Both the position numbers and the translations under genes were made by a program. The notes beneath the pieces are model-generated. The model searched no databases. It saw nothing but the letters and a program-made list of their open reading frames with translations, and had not been told where the DNA came from. A stretch of 64,000 bases of DNA, taken from Phycisphaerales bacterium (lineage in GTDB: Bacteria > Planctomycetota > Phycisphaerae > Phycisphaerales > UBA1924). This document shows, one piece after another, positions 43,775 through 53,336 of the stretch (its first letter is position 1; each line of letters starts with the position of its first letter). The stretch lies in the NCBI GenBank assembly GCA_020849615.1, contig JADLFW010000036.1, positions 1-64,000 on the forward strand, given 5' to 3'.

Positions 43775-44488
43775 GTGAGTCTCGCGGACTGGGTCATCAC
43801 CGCCTTCGGCGTGTTCGGGATCCTTTTGGCCTGGGCGTTCTTCAGCGCCTGGGTCATGGACAACCCGCGCGGCGAGGTCGACATCGGCCTGGCCTGGCGC
43901 GGCCTCCAGGTTTACTCGTTCCTCATCCATCGGTTACGCGTGCACGGCCGGGCCCACTGCCCCGACACCAAGCAGCCGGGCCCGCTCATCGTCGTCGTCA
44001 ACCACACCGCCGGCGTCGACCCGATCCTCATCCAGGCCGCCTGCCCCTTCGAGGTCCGCTGGATGATGGCCGCGGAGATGCGCCTGCCCATCTTCGAATG
44101 GTTCTGGAGCTGGGCCCGGATCATCAGCGTTGAGCGCGAGGGCCGCGAAGTGGCCGCCGCTCGCGAAGCCATCCGCCACGTCAAGGCCGGTGGTGTGCTG
44201 GGCATCTTCCCCGAGGGCGCCATCGAGCGACCCGCCGGGCGGCTGCTGCCCTTCATCCCCGGCGTCGGCTTCATCATCGCCAAGACCGGCGCGCCTGTGC
44301 TCCCCGCCATCATCGAGGGCACCCCCGATGCCGAGCCCGCCTGGGCCAGCCTCTGGCGCTTCAGCCGGGCCTCGCTGACCTTCTACCCCGCCATCCACTA
44401 CAAAGACAGCGGGCTCTCCCCGGCCCAGATCGCCGCCGACCTCCACCGCCGCTTCGAAGAGTGGACGGGCTGGCCCGTCGCGGAGTGA
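43775..44488 (+). CDS. 1-acyl-glycerol-3-phosphate acyltransferase-like (PlsC)
   Basis: A 237-residue membrane acyltransferase: N-terminal helix (VITAFGVFGILLAWAFFSA), HX4D motif in NHTAGVD, ERE motif VEREGREVA, and FPEGAI. PlsC transfers an acyl chain to lysophosphatidic acid in phospholipid synthesis. A GTG start with weak ribosome site is used. It follows ispD by 83 bp; both supply the membrane. Confidence 0.88.
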   Translation: MSLADWVITAFGVFGILLAWAFFSAWVMDNPRGEVDIGLAWRGLQVYSFLIHRLRVHGRAHCPDTKQPGPLIVVVNHTAGVDPILIQAACPFEVRWMMAAEMRLPIFEWFWSWARIISVEREGREVAAAREAIRHVKAGGVLGIFPEGAIERPAGRLLPFIPGVGFIIAKTGAPVLPAIIEGTPDAEPAWASLWRFSRASLTFYPAIHYKDSGLSPAQIAADLHRRFEEWTGWPVAE

Positions 44489-44545
44489 TGGCGTTCGGCT
44501 TGCGTTTCCCCAGTGCCGAGTGCCCAGTCCCCAGTGCCTCTTCCC

Positions 44546-47293
44546 TCACGACCCCTTCTTCGCCCGGATCGCCTCCAGCCGCTTCCTGTGAATCTCCCGG
44601 TCGGGCTCGAGCTTCGTCAGCGCGATCACCTGATGCTCCGCCGCCGGCAGGTCGCTCCGCTTCAGCGCCACCGACGCCGCCAGCTCCCGCGCCGCCGGGT
44701 TGAACGGGTCCACCCGCGTCGCCCGCAGCGCCTTGGCCCACGCGTTGGTCCAGTCCCCCACCGCCGCGTAGCACCGGGCCAGCTCCATCGCGTAGCTCGC
44801 CGAGTGCTGCTCCCGCACATCCAGGAACTCCAGGTGCGGGATCGCCGCCGCGGAGTCCGGGCCGCCCTCGCGGTCCAGGTAATACCGCGCCAGCAGCTTC
44901 TGCGGCATCGAATCGACGGGCCTCGCCTTCGCGCACCGCTCCAGCAGCGGCACCATCGCCTCATCCGCCCGCCCGCCCGTACGCTCCAGCTCGTACGCCA
45001 CCGCCAGCTTCAGCACCTCGGGATGCTCCGGGTATTTCGCCAGCCATCCACCGACGAGTTCCTTCGTCGGCGATTCCGCCGGCTCGGTGCCGGCGGCCTT
45101 CGCGGCCTCCGCCTCCTGACGCAGCAGCTCCCGCACGTTCGGCGTGCCCTCCGGCGGGTTGATCCCCCACGCGATCAGCCGGCCCTTGCCCCATTCCTTG
45201 AACTGCTCGAGGAACTGTTCCCGCGTCAGGCCCAGCACCGACTGCATCGCCGCCGACTCGCGCTCGCCCGCGGCGTAGCGGTCCATCAGGTCCAGCGGCG
45301 CCTTGGGCCCCCACCGCTCCACGATGTACTCGTACATCCAGTGGCCCTGCGCGTACGCCTGCGACCGGTCGGTCTGCTTCTTGGGGCGCACGAACGCCGT
45401 GTTGATGTCATCCAGATCGAAAAGCGTCCCCGTCTCCAGCGCCCGCGCCAGCAGCTGGCACGTCGAATCCTCCCGCGGCGCATCCTCCAGGTACACCGCC
45501 GCCGCCTCCGTGAACCAGTGCGGCAGCCGGTTCCTCGTCCGCGACAGCGTCACCGTGTGCGTGAACTCGTGCCGCACCACCCGCAGCCAGTCGTACGGGC
45601 CCACCAGGTGCCCCGGCCCTTCCTTCGGCGTCTCCATCGCCACCACCGGGCCCGTCGACGCCGCGATCGTGTGCACCCGCGGCATCCCCGTGATCCGCAC
45701 GCTGAACCAGTGATGGTCCGGCATCAGCTCGATCACCGTCCTGCCGGGCGGCTCGTACTGGATCCCGCCCGCCTCCGCGCCGGTCACGCGCCGGAACATC
45801 TCCTCCAGCAGCGCCGGCATCTCCTCCGCCAGCACCTCATCCACGCCCGGCTTGTAGCGGACGATGAAATGGTCCGACTCGATCTGGCTGAACGTCCGCA
45901 GCTCCTGCACCAGCTTCAGGCTGTTGCCCGCGCGCGTGTTGAACGGATCCAGCGCCACCGCCTTCTCGAGCGCCGCCAGGGCCCGGTCATCCCGCCCCGA
46001 CTGCACCTCCAGCAAGCCCAGCTCCGTGAAGGGATCCGCCCACGCCGGCGCGCGCCGCGCCGCCTCCTCCAGGTACCCCGCCGCGTCGGCGTACTGCCGC
46101 TCCGATGACAGCACCCGCCCCACCTCCAAGTACGCCTCCGCCGAACCGGGCGAAATCGAATCAAACGCCTTCAGCAGCTCCGCCGTCCGGTTCTCCTCGA
46201 ACCGCGCCGCCGACGCCGCCGCCTGCAGCGCCAGCAGCTCCCGCGACCGCGGGTACTTCGCCAGCACCGCCCCCAGCGCCTGCTCAGCCCCGGGCCCGTC
46301 GCTCGCCCGCAGCCGGGCCCGGGCCCGCACGATCGCCCCCTGGTACGACGGCGCCAGCGCCGCCGCCTCCACCTTCGACACATCCACCCCCGCCGCAATC
46401 GCATCCAGACGCTGGGCCACCAGCTCCGCCTGCTCCAGGTTGAACTGCTCCACCGCGAAATACCCCGCCAGCGCCCACCCCTCCGCCGATGACGGGTTGA
46501 ACATCAACGCCTGCTGCAGCGCGGGCCCGGCCTCCGGCAGGTTGTCCTTCTCATCCAGCAGCCGCGCCTCGCCCAGCCGCGCCGACCACGACATCCGGTC
46601 CGCCTGCTCCCTCGCCCGGGCCAGCAGCCCCATCAGCGACCGGAAGCTCGCCGCGTTGTCCCCCGCCTTCAACTCCTTCTGATCCCGCACCCGCGTCAGC
46701 ACCGCCAGCGCCCGCACCCCATCCGCGATCGCATCCGCATCCCCGCCGCCGGCCCAGCCGTCATCCGCCAGGAACTTGGATGCCTCGGCCCGGACATCGC
46801 CGTACCGCCCCAGCGACCACAGCGCCTCGACGCGCAGCCGCCGCCCGCGCGGGCTCTCATCACCCGCGATCAGCGCGATCGCCTCCTCCAGCTCGCCCCG
46901 CCTGATCATCGCCTCGGCGCGCACCAGCGGGCTGACCGACTCATCGCCCAGCGCCGAGTCGAGGTAATCACCGCGGATCACCGCCGCGTACGCCCGGGCC
47001 TGCGGCGTGTCCAGATCCGCCGCCGTCCAGATCCCGTGCTTGAGCCGGAGCTCGCGCCGCTCGGCCTCCGTCAGGAACGGCTCCGCCAGCAACTTCTTCA
47101 CCGCCGGCGCCACCGCCTCCTGCGCCGAATCGGTATCCGGGTCCGGTGACGCGACGACGGGGCGCTCGGCCTCGGCCGGGCCCGGCTGCACCGGGGGCTC
47201 AGCGATCAAGTGGACCGGAAGCAGACTCCCCGCCGTAAGCCACAGGATCGCGGCGGTCAACCGGGGAAAGCACGCACGGGCCCGTCGCGGCAT
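44546..47293 (-). CDS. large secreted TPR protein with gluzincin (MA) peptidase domain
   Basis: A 915-residue exported protein: signal peptide after MPRRARACFPRLTAAILWL, TPR repeats in the N-terminal half and again near the end, and a zinc-protease-like domain between. The metal motif is HEFTH (H575, E576, H579), followed by a second glutamate in LPHWFTEAAAVYLE, the M1/MA gluzincin pattern. GGAGG seven bases upstream sets the start; the longer in-frame extension is Pro/Arg-rich. Probably a periplasmic peptidase or a scaffold; substrate unknown. Confidence 0.87.
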   Translation of the reverse strand: MPRRARACFPRLTAAILWLTAGSLLPVHLIAEPPVQPGPAEAERPVVASPDPDTDSAQEAVAPAVKKLLAEPFLTEAERRELRLKHGIWTAADLDTPQARAYAAVIRGDYLDSALGDESVSPLVRAEAMIRRGELEEAIALIAGDESPRGRRLRVEALWSLGRYGDVRAEASKFLADDGWAGGGDADAIADGVRALAVLTRVRDQKELKAGDNAASFRSLMGLLARAREQADRMSWSARLGEARLLDEKDNLPEAGPALQQALMFNPSSAEGWALAGYFAVEQFNLEQAELVAQRLDAIAAGVDVSKVEAAALAPSYQGAIVRARARLRASDGPGAEQALGAVLAKYPRSRELLALQAAASAARFEENRTAELLKAFDSISPGSAEAYLEVGRVLSSERQYADAAGYLEEAARRAPAWADPFTELGLLEVQSGRDDRALAALEKAVALDPFNTRAGNSLKLVQELRTFSQIESDHFIVRYKPGVDEVLAEEMPALLEEMFRRVTGAEAGGIQYEPPGRTVIELMPDHHWFSVRITGMPRVHTIAASTGPVVAMETPKEGPGHLVGPYDWLRVVRHEFTHTVTLSRTRNRLPHWFTEAAAVYLEDAPREDSTCQLLARALETGTLFDLDDINTAFVRPKKQTDRSQAYAQGHWMYEYIVERWGPKAPLDLMDRYAAGERESAAMQSVLGLTREQFLEQFKEWGKGRLIAWGINPPEGTPNVRELLRQEAEAAKAAGTEPAESPTKELVGGWLAKYPEHPEVLKLAVAYELERTGGRADEAMVPLLERCAKARPVDSMPQKLLARYYLDREGGPDSAAAIPHLEFLDVREQHSASYAMELARCYAAVGDWTNAWAKALRATRVDPFNPAARELAASVALKRSDLPAAEHQVIALTKLEPDREIHRKRLEAIRAKKGS

Positions 47294-47438
47294 CGAAGCC
47301 CTCCGATCCAGCGGCAACGCCGGGCCGTCAATCCGCCCCGGGCCCGGTTCTCGGGCCCGCGCCCCGCTCCCCGTTCCATCGGCCGTTCCCGGCCCCGGCT
47401 TGGCCCCCGGGCCGCGTTGCCCGACCTCTTTGATCAGC

Positions 47439-48410
47439 TCACGGCTTGCCGGGCCCGGGCCCCGGCGCGGCCTCATCCTTGAGACCCTGGCGATACGGGA
47501 TGATCTGAACATCCCACCCTTCCTTGGGGCCCGGCGTGCTGGTCTTCATCACTTCCTCGGGGATCGGTCCGTTGATCTGTACGTTGATCAGCTGCACCAC
47601 GGATTCATCCCCGGACCGATTGATCGTCCGGGCCATCCTCGGCAGCAGCATCCCCCCCGCCTCGCCCGGCTTCCGCTGATACCACAGCCGGATCTCGCGG
47701 AACTCATCCTCATCCGGCCGGTCCGCCCGCGGCGTCAGCTTCAGCTGGTAGCTCTCCTTCACGAACGCCTTCAGCTCCAACTCCGACAAGTCCGCATCCG
47801 CCGAGACCAGCTCCGCCGCGTACCGCGACAGAATGTCCTCCCGCCGCTGCCCGATCGGGATCGGCATCGGCCCCTCGCCGATCCGCAGCGGATCGAACCG
47901 CTCGCCGGGCGGAACCACCTGCCGCTTGGTGAACAGCGGCGGCTTCTCGCCCGGCAGCTTCTCCACCAGCCACTCGCCATCAAAGATGAACTCCTTCACC
48001 TCATCACGCACACGCTGGCCCACGATCAGCCGCTCGAAACGGATCGAGAACTTCCGGTCGGCCCGGTCGCCCCCATCCCGCCGGGCCTGGAAGTACAGCT
48101 TCCCCTCCCGCACCTGCCGATCCCCCGCGATCTCGAACGTCCGGTCGTAGCGGATCCCCGCCGTCAACGTGCTCAGCCCGGCATCCGCCGTCTCGAGCGC
48201 GGTCAGCAGGTCATCCGCATTGCGGATCTCCCCCGCAGCCGGCTTCTCGCCCGGCTGACGAACCTTGATCTCCAGCGGCTGGGCCTGCACCTCGACGGGC
48301 TGCCCCGGCTGAGCGGGCGCGGGCTGCGCCGGCGGCTGCGCGGGCTGCGGCTGGGCCATCACCATGGCGACGATCGCGGTACGGGCCAGAACGATGAGCA
48401 ACGCGGTCAT
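47439..48410 (-). CDS. LolA-like secreted protein (TIGR03009-type)
   Basis: A 323-residue exported protein with signal peptide MTALLIVLARTAIVAMVMA, a Pro/Gln/Ala linker, and a beta domain IRYDRTFEI...GKLYFQARRD...FSIRFERL...EFIFDGEWLVEKL like the LolA/LppX half-barrel. Planctomycetes have many such paralogues (TIGR03009). It may bind lipoproteins or lipids. It lies 89 bp before ruvX stop on the same strand. Confidence 0.82.
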   Translation of the reverse strand: MTALLIVLARTAIVAMVMAQPQPAQPPAQPAPAQPGQPVEVQAQPLEIKVRQPGEKPAAGEIRNADDLLTALETADAGLSTLTAGIRYDRTFEIAGDRQVREGKLYFQARRDGGDRADRKFSIRFERLIVGQRVRDEVKEFIFDGEWLVEKLPGEKPPLFTKRQVVPPGERFDPLRIGEGPMPIPIGQRREDILSRYAAELVSADADLSELELKAFVKESYQLKLTPRADRPDEDEFREIRLWYQRKPGEAGGMLLPRMARTINRSGDESVVQLINVQINGPIPEEVMKTSTPGPKEGWDVQIIPYRQGLKDEAAPGPGPGKP

Positions 48411-48499
48411 GAGGTCCCCTCACTTGGAGATTGCCGGGCCGCCGGGCCCGGTCCCCCAACCTTAGACGACCGCCCGCGGCCCGGGTTCCGCGTGCCCCT

Positions 48500-48931
48500 T
48501 CAGGCCCGGCTGTCGAGAAAGTCGCGCAGGATGGCGGCGGCGGCGAGGGCATCCCGCCGCTGCTTCTTCTGCTTGTGCGTCAGCCCGGATTGCGACATCG
48601 TCCAGTCCGCCGAGGCCGAGCTCAGCCGCTCATCGTGGAAGTGCACCACCCGCCTGGTCCGCTCCGCCACCCGCGCCGCGAAGGCCCGGACGATCTTCGC
48701 CCGGGGACCCTCCGTGTCATCCATGTTCAGGGGCAGCCCGAACACCAGCTCACCGGCCCCCGGGCCGATCTGCTCTTCGATCGCCTTCGCGATCGCCGCC
48801 AGCAACGCTTCGCCGCCGTTGAGGTCAATCGGAACTTCCAGCACTTCGGCCGGCGTCGCGAGCCTGGTGATGGCATCGCCCACCGCGATGCCGGTCCGCT
48901 TGTCCCCGAGATCGATGCAGAGGTAGCGCAA
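48500..48931 (-). CDS. ruvX: Holliday junction resolvase-like RuvX/YqgF
   Basis: A 143-residue RNase-H-fold protein: CIDLGDKRTGIAV with D7, FGLPLNMDDTEG, HFHDERLSSASADW and the C-terminal KKQRRDALAAAAILRDFLD with the last acidic residues. YqgF also takes part in 16S rRNA 5'-end maturation. A 7-bp tandem repeat lies 27 bp upstream of its start. Confidence 0.93.
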   Translation of the reverse strand: MRYLCIDLGDKRTGIAVGDAITRLATPAEVLEVPIDLNGGEALLAAIAKAIEEQIGPGAGELVFGLPLNMDDTEGPRAKIVRAFAARVAERTRRVVHFHDERLSSASADWTMSQSGLTHKQKKQRRDALAAAAILRDFLDSRA

Positions 48932-48957
48932 CAGGCGTGATTATTGCCTCTCCACCC

Positions 48958-49020
48958 GAATGCCCAATGTCCGATGCCTGATGCCGAATGCCGAATGCCG
49001 AATGCCGAATGCCGAATGCC
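48958..49020. repeat. 7-bp tandem repeat (GAATGCC), nine units
   Basis: Nine 7-bp units fill 48958-49020; six are exact GAATGCC, with the last five in an unbroken run and three variants (CAATGTC, CGATGCC, TGATGCC) near the ruvX side. It occupies nearly the whole gap between the ruvX start and the guanylyltransferase stop. Confidence 0.9.
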
Positions 49021-49034
49021 TTTTGCCTCTCCGC

Positions 49035-50258
49035 CTACTTCAACCTCTCATCCACCAGCCCGTGCAGCGTCTTGAGCTCCTCGGCCTTCGCCCGCGGCAT
49101 CACCAGCGTCGCATCCTCGGTCTGCACCACCACCAGGTCATCGGCCCCCAGCACCGCCACCGTCCGGCCCTTCACCGCGCTCACCACCAGGTTGTTCTTC
49201 CCCGACACGATGAGCGACTGCCCCGCGCCCGCGGCCCGGTTCCCCTGCGCATCGGCCTCGATCGTCTGCGCATAGCTGGGCCAGCTCCCGACATCCAGCC
49301 AGTTCACATCCATCAGCACCGTGCACACCGTGAACCGCGGGTCTTCCTTCTTCTTCGCAGCGCCCTTGTCTTCCTTGGCGTGGTGCTTGCCATCCCGGTC
49401 CTTGGTCGCCGGCTCCATCACCGCGTAATCCACGCTGATCTTGGGAAGGTTGGGATACACCTTCTCCAGCACGTCCCTCTGCTTCTTCGTGCCCCACGCC
49501 GCCTGGATCTCCATCATCCCGTCGTAGCTCTCGGGCTTGAACTTCTTCAGCGCCTCCAGGAACGTCGAGGCCCGCCACACGAACATCCCGCTGTTCCACG
49601 AGAAACTGCCCGACTCGAGGTACGCCTGCGCCCGCGGCTGGTCCGGCTTCTCCACGAACCGCTCCACCTGGAACGCGATCGGCTTGCCCCCCACGTTCAC
49701 CCCATCCACACCCCGCACCGGCGTTCCCCGCTCCACGTACCCGAACCCCGTCGCCGGGTAGGTCGGCTTGATCGAGAACGTCACCAGCCGCTGCGGGTCC
49801 GCCTCGACCAGCTTGAACCCCAGGTCCATCCGCTCGCGGAACGTCTCCTCGGGCTCGATCACATGGTCGGCCGTCAGCACCGCGAACACCGCGTTCTTGT
49901 CCAGCTTCTGCAGCACCGCCGCCGCGAACCCCACCGCGTTCACCGTGTCCCGCGGCGCCGGCTCGCCCAGCACCTGCGCATCGGCGAACTCCGGCAGTTC
50001 CTCCCGGATCGCCGCACGATACGACTCGGCCGTGCAGATGAACCGCCGGTCCCTGGGCACAAGCCCCTCGAGCCGGTGCGCCGCGACCTCCAGCAGCGAA
50101 CGCGGGCCCGGCCCCGCCCCCGGCTCCTCCTTCGCCGCCGCGCGCTTCCCGCCCGGCTTCTTCTCGATGAACCGGATCAGCTGCTTGGGGCGGTCCTTGC
50201 GCGACATCGGCCACAGCCGTGTCCCCGCCCCGCCCGCCATGATCATCGCGTACCGCAT
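49035..50258 (-). CDS. mannose-1-phosphate guanylyltransferase
   Basis: This 407-residue enzyme would make GDP-mannose from mannose-1-phosphate and GTP. The nucleotide motif is MIMAGGAGTRLWPMSRKDRPKQ, with VLTADHVI and ERFVEKPD..RA..YL downstream. Two Lys-rich inserts (about 33-55 and near 310-330) are unusual. The C-terminal isomerase domain of bifunctional ManC/AlgA is absent. No Shine-Dalgarno is visible before the ATG. It supports polysaccharide or glycan synthesis with the dehydratase at 51099. Confidence 0.92.
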   Translation of the reverse strand: MRYAMIMAGGAGTRLWPMSRKDRPKQLIRFIEKKPGGKRAAAKEEPGAGPGPRSLLEVAAHRLEGLVPRDRRFICTAESYRAAIREELPEFADAQVLGEPAPRDTVNAVGFAAAVLQKLDKNAVFAVLTADHVIEPEETFRERMDLGFKLVEADPQRLVTFSIKPTYPATGFGYVERGTPVRGVDGVNVGGKPIAFQVERFVEKPDQPRAQAYLESGSFSWNSGMFVWRASTFLEALKKFKPESYDGMMEIQAAWGTKKQRDVLEKVYPNLPKISVDYAVMEPATKDRDGKHHAKEDKGAAKKKEDPRFTVCTVLMDVNWLDVGSWPSYAQTIEADAQGNRAAGAGQSLIVSGKNNLVVSAVKGRTVAVLGADDLVVVQTEDATLVMPRAKAEELKTLHGLVDERLK

Positions 50259-50311
50259 AAGGGCGACAGGATAGGGGATCGCCGCCGCACCCACCCGCCC
50301 CACCCACCAGG

Positions 50312-50962
50312 TCAACCGCCCGCGAACACCGCCGAAACAATGTCATCCGCCGATTCCAGCGCCTGCCGCCGGGCCGCGGCCCGGGCCTGCGCCTGCGCCA
50401 CCCGCCGCTCCGCCTCGGGCCTGGTCTGCCCCAGCGCCACCAGCGCCTCGACGGCCTCCTCACCCGCGGGCGTCGCCCGGCCGGGCTTCACCTGCGCTGA
50501 CTCATCCAGCGAAGCCAGCTCCGCCCCGCTCAAGTACCCCTCCACCTTCCCGTTCAGCTCCGCGATCACCGTCTCGGCCATCCGCTTGCCGATCTCCGGC
50601 AGCTTCTGGAGCGCTGACGTGTTCCGCGAGGCGATGGCCCGCGCGATCACCGCCGGCTCCTCCGCCATGGCCCGCAGCGCCTTGCGGTTCCCGATCCCCT
50701 TCACGGTCGTGAACAGCTCGAAGAAATCCCGCTCCTGGGCGGTCGTGAACCCGATCAGCCGCGGCGTGAAGCTCGCGCCCTGGTTCTGGCTCTCCAGGTA
50801 CTGCAGCGTGATCAGCACCACCGTCTCGCCGATGCGGTCCAGCAGCCGCCGCGCCAGGTACGCCGGAAGCAGAACCTGGTAGGCCACCCCGGTTCCCGGG
50901 GGCTCCACCACCGCCATCGTCCCGGAGATCGATTCGAGCTTTCCACTCAGCCGGCAGATCAC
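50312..50962 (-). CDS. ruvA: Holliday junction branch migration protein RuvA
   Basis: The protein of 216 residues has the N-terminal OB fold (ICRLSGKLESISG), helix-hairpin-helix GIGNRKALRAMAE and LPEIGKRMAETVIAEL, and the mobile C-terminal domain after an Ala/Glu linker (EEAVEALVALGQTRPEA). A GTG start at 50962 aligns with MIGRL of E. coli RuvA; a GTG three codons earlier is possible. RuvB and RuvC are not in the window. Confidence 0.93.
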   Translation of the reverse strand: MICRLSGKLESISGTMAVVEPPGTGVAYQVLLPAYLARRLLDRIGETVVLITLQYLESQNQGASFTPRLIGFTTAQERDFFELFTTVKGIGNRKALRAMAEEPAVIARAIASRNTSALQKLPEIGKRMAETVIAELNGKVEGYLSGAELASLDESAQVKPGRATPAGEEAVEALVALGQTRPEAERRVAQAQARAAARRQALESADDIVSAVFAGG

Positions 50963-51098
50963 GCCGTACACGATACGAAAATTCCGCCCGCCCCGCGGAA
51001 TCATCTTCCAGCCCGCCCCGGCCCATGACGCCGGGCCGAGCCTCGCCACAGCGGAAACACCGGCGCCTGGCCCACCCCGGCCGAATCAAGAAGGCTCG

Positions 51099-52829
51099 AT
51101 GAAGCCCGCCGGGCCAGCCGATAACAGGATGGGAGATCCAGATTTGAGACCCGGCCAGCCCCCCGCCTCCACTCCGGCCCATCCGCAATCCGCTCCCTCC
51201 GCGGGCGGCATCCTGCTCATCGGCACCCCCGACACTGCACGCTTTCTCGACTGGGCCGTCGAAGGAGTATCCGCCGGAGCCAGAATCCTCGGTGTGCTCC
51301 TCGCCGCAACCCCCGGCGCCGAGCCGGGCCGGTACTTCGGCCCGCGCCCCGTCCTGGGCATCCTCGATGACCTCCCCCGCCTCCGCGGCACGCTCAACCC
51401 GACGACAGCCGTGGTGTGCCTGCCGTCGGGCGATTCTCAGCGCCGGGCCGAGGCCATCCTCCGCGCGGCGGGCCTCCCGGCCCGGTTCGTCGCCCCGCCC
51501 GATGAATGGTTCACCCCCGAAGCCGCCGCAAGCGCTTCCACGCCCTTGCCCGCCATCGGCCCGCGCATCGATCTCATGGATCTCGTCGGCCGCAGGCCCC
51601 ACGGCATCGACCGCGCCGCCGTCTCTCGCATCCTCGCCGGCAAGCGCGTCCTCATCACCGGCGCGGGCGGCTCCATCGGCTCCGAAATCGCCCGCATCTG
51701 CGCCGCCTACGGGCCCGCGCAGCTCATCCTCATGGAACGGGCCGAAAACGCTCTCTTCGAGATCGACCGCCAGCTCCGCGAGCGATTCCCCTCCGTTGCC
51801 CGCCGGGCCGTGCTCCACGATGTCGTCGATCCCGACGCGACCCTCCGCGCCCTGGTCGACCTCCGGCCCGATGTCGTCTTCCACACCGCCGCCCACAAGC
51901 ACGTGCCGCTGATGGAAGACCACCCGGCCCACGCCCTGACCAACAACTTCTTCGGCACCAAGTCAATCGCCGACGCCGCCCTCGCCGTCGGCGTTGAGCG
52001 GTTCGTGATGATCTCATCCGACAAGGCCGTCAACCCCACCAGCGTCATGGGCGCCACCAAGCGCCTGGCGGAAATGTACATCCAGGGCCTGCACCGCCAG
52101 GGGCTGCACTCCGGCCTCGCGGCCAGTTTCCACGGCCGGGGCCGGGACCGCACCCGCTTCAGCATGGTCCGCTTCGGCAACGTCCTCGGATCGGCCTGCA
52201 GCGTCCTGCCCATCTGGAGCGCCCAGCTCGCCGATGGCGGGCCGCTGACCGTCACCGACGCCCGGATGACCCGCTACTTCATGACCATCAACGAGGCCGC
52301 CGCCCTGGTCATCGAGGCCGGCGCCATCGACGATGAGGCCAATTCCGCCGCGGTCTACGTCCTCGACATGGGCGAACCGGTCAACATCCTCGACCTGGCC
52401 CGGCGGTTCGTCCGGGCCCACGGCCTCGAACCCCGGATCATCAGCGCCGCCGGCGGAACTTCGGCCCCCCCGCCCGGTACCACGGAAGTGGCAGGTCCGG
52501 GGGGAGTTTCGGGGCCAGGGATTGAGATCGTGCTCACCGGCGCCCGCCCGGGTGAAAAGCTCCACGAGCAACTGGCCTACGCCGCCGAACAGCTGCGGCC
52601 AACCCCCTACGGCGGCATCAACGCCTGGGGCGGCCATCTGGTCGCGGATTTCAACCTCGCCGCGATGGTGGCGGACCTCTCCGCGGCGCGCATCAGCACC
52701 GACCGGGCCGCCGTGCTGGCGGCCATCCGACGCAACGTCCCGGAGATGGTCGCCGGGCCCGCAGCCGAACACATGACGACCGAACAAAAACCGGATCCGA
52801 CAGCTTTTGCAAGACCGGCGGCCGCTTGA
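51099..52829 (+). CDS. soluble CapD/FlaA1-family NDP-sugar 4,6-dehydratase
   Basis: A 576-residue protein with two Rossmann-like halves. The N-terminal half (about 37-160) resembles the CoA-binding-like domain of PglF/WbpM but lacks its membrane helices. The catalytic half begins KRVLITGAGGSIGSEIARI, then TAAHKHVPLMEDHP, MISSDKAVNPTSVMGATKR and RFGNVLGSACSVLP. Members dehydrate UDP-GlcNAc at C4/C6. It would start acetamido-sugar synthesis for surface glycans. AAGG lies before the ATG. Confidence 0.88.
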   Translation: MKPAGPADNRMGDPDLRPGQPPASTPAHPQSAPSAGGILLIGTPDTARFLDWAVEGVSAGARILGVLLAATPGAEPGRYFGPRPVLGILDDLPRLRGTLNPTTAVVCLPSGDSQRRAEAILRAAGLPARFVAPPDEWFTPEAAASASTPLPAIGPRIDLMDLVGRRPHGIDRAAVSRILAGKRVLITGAGGSIGSEIARICAAYGPAQLILMERAENALFEIDRQLRERFPSVARRAVLHDVVDPDATLRALVDLRPDVVFHTAAHKHVPLMEDHPAHALTNNFFGTKSIADAALAVGVERFVMISSDKAVNPTSVMGATKRLAEMYIQGLHRQGLHSGLAASFHGRGRDRTRFSMVRFGNVLGSACSVLPIWSAQLADGGPLTVTDARMTRYFMTINEAAALVIEAGAIDDEANSAAVYVLDMGEPVNILDLARRFVRAHGLEPRIISAAGGTSAPPPGTTEVAGPGGVSGPGIEIVLTGARPGEKLHEQLAYAAEQLRPTPYGGINAWGGHLVADFNLAAMVADLSAARISTDRAAVLAAIRRNVPEMVAGPAAEHMTTEQKPDPTAFARPAAA

Positions 52830-52936
52830 TCCGGAGCACCCACCCGGAACACAATGACGGGTCCCCGGAACACCCGCCAGTCTCGTGAGGGGATGCAGAA
52901 GCATCCGCCCGGGTTTTCCGAAGGAGGATGGTCGAG

Positions 52937-53236
52937 ATGACCACCGCAGCGATGACCGAACGGCAACGCATTCTTCTCGAGACCGCAACGGTGCGCGACC
53001 GGGCCGAGGCTCTCCTCAAGGGCCTGATCGAAACCAAGAGCACCTTCGAACGCCATACCCCCGCCGCCGCCAAGCCCGATGCGCTCAAGAAAGTCACGGG
53101 CCGCTCCAGCATCGACAACGCCGTCGCCTCCACGCAGCGCATGGTCGAGGCCCTCAACCGCACGCTGGGCCAGCTGCGCCGCGAACTCAACGATGAGGAC
53201 CTGGCCCTGCTCGACGATGGCCCGCTCAAGGCCTGA
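52937..53236 (+). CDS. small helical protein of unknown function
   Basis: AAGGAGG stands nine bases before this ATG (another ATG at 52928 directly abuts the AAGGAGG). The 99-residue protein is mostly charged helix ([37 protein letters not shown]), without signal or membrane segment. It lies 107 bp after the dehydratase and 100 bp before dut. I recognise no family. Confidence 0.75.
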   Translation: MTTAAMTERQRILLETATVRDRAEALLKGLIETKSTFERHTPAAAKPDALKKVTGRSSIDNAVASTQRMVEALNRTLGQLRRELNDEDLALLDDGPLKA

Positions 53237-53336
53237 AGTGATCCACCTGTCAACCTGGGGTAACCGGCACGGGCCCGGCCCGCGGGTATCGCCGCGCCCT
53301 GGCCCGAACCCGCCGGGCCCGGCTACGCTGCCGGTC

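Noticed and set aside
44513-46108. Plus-strand frame of 531 codons
   Set aside because: It is antisense to the TPR/peptidase gene, which has a signal peptide and HEFTH motif.
48958-49020. Possible CRISPR array
   Set aside because: Units are 7 bp with no spacers; it is a simple tandem repeat. I saw no CRISPR array or cas gene in the window.
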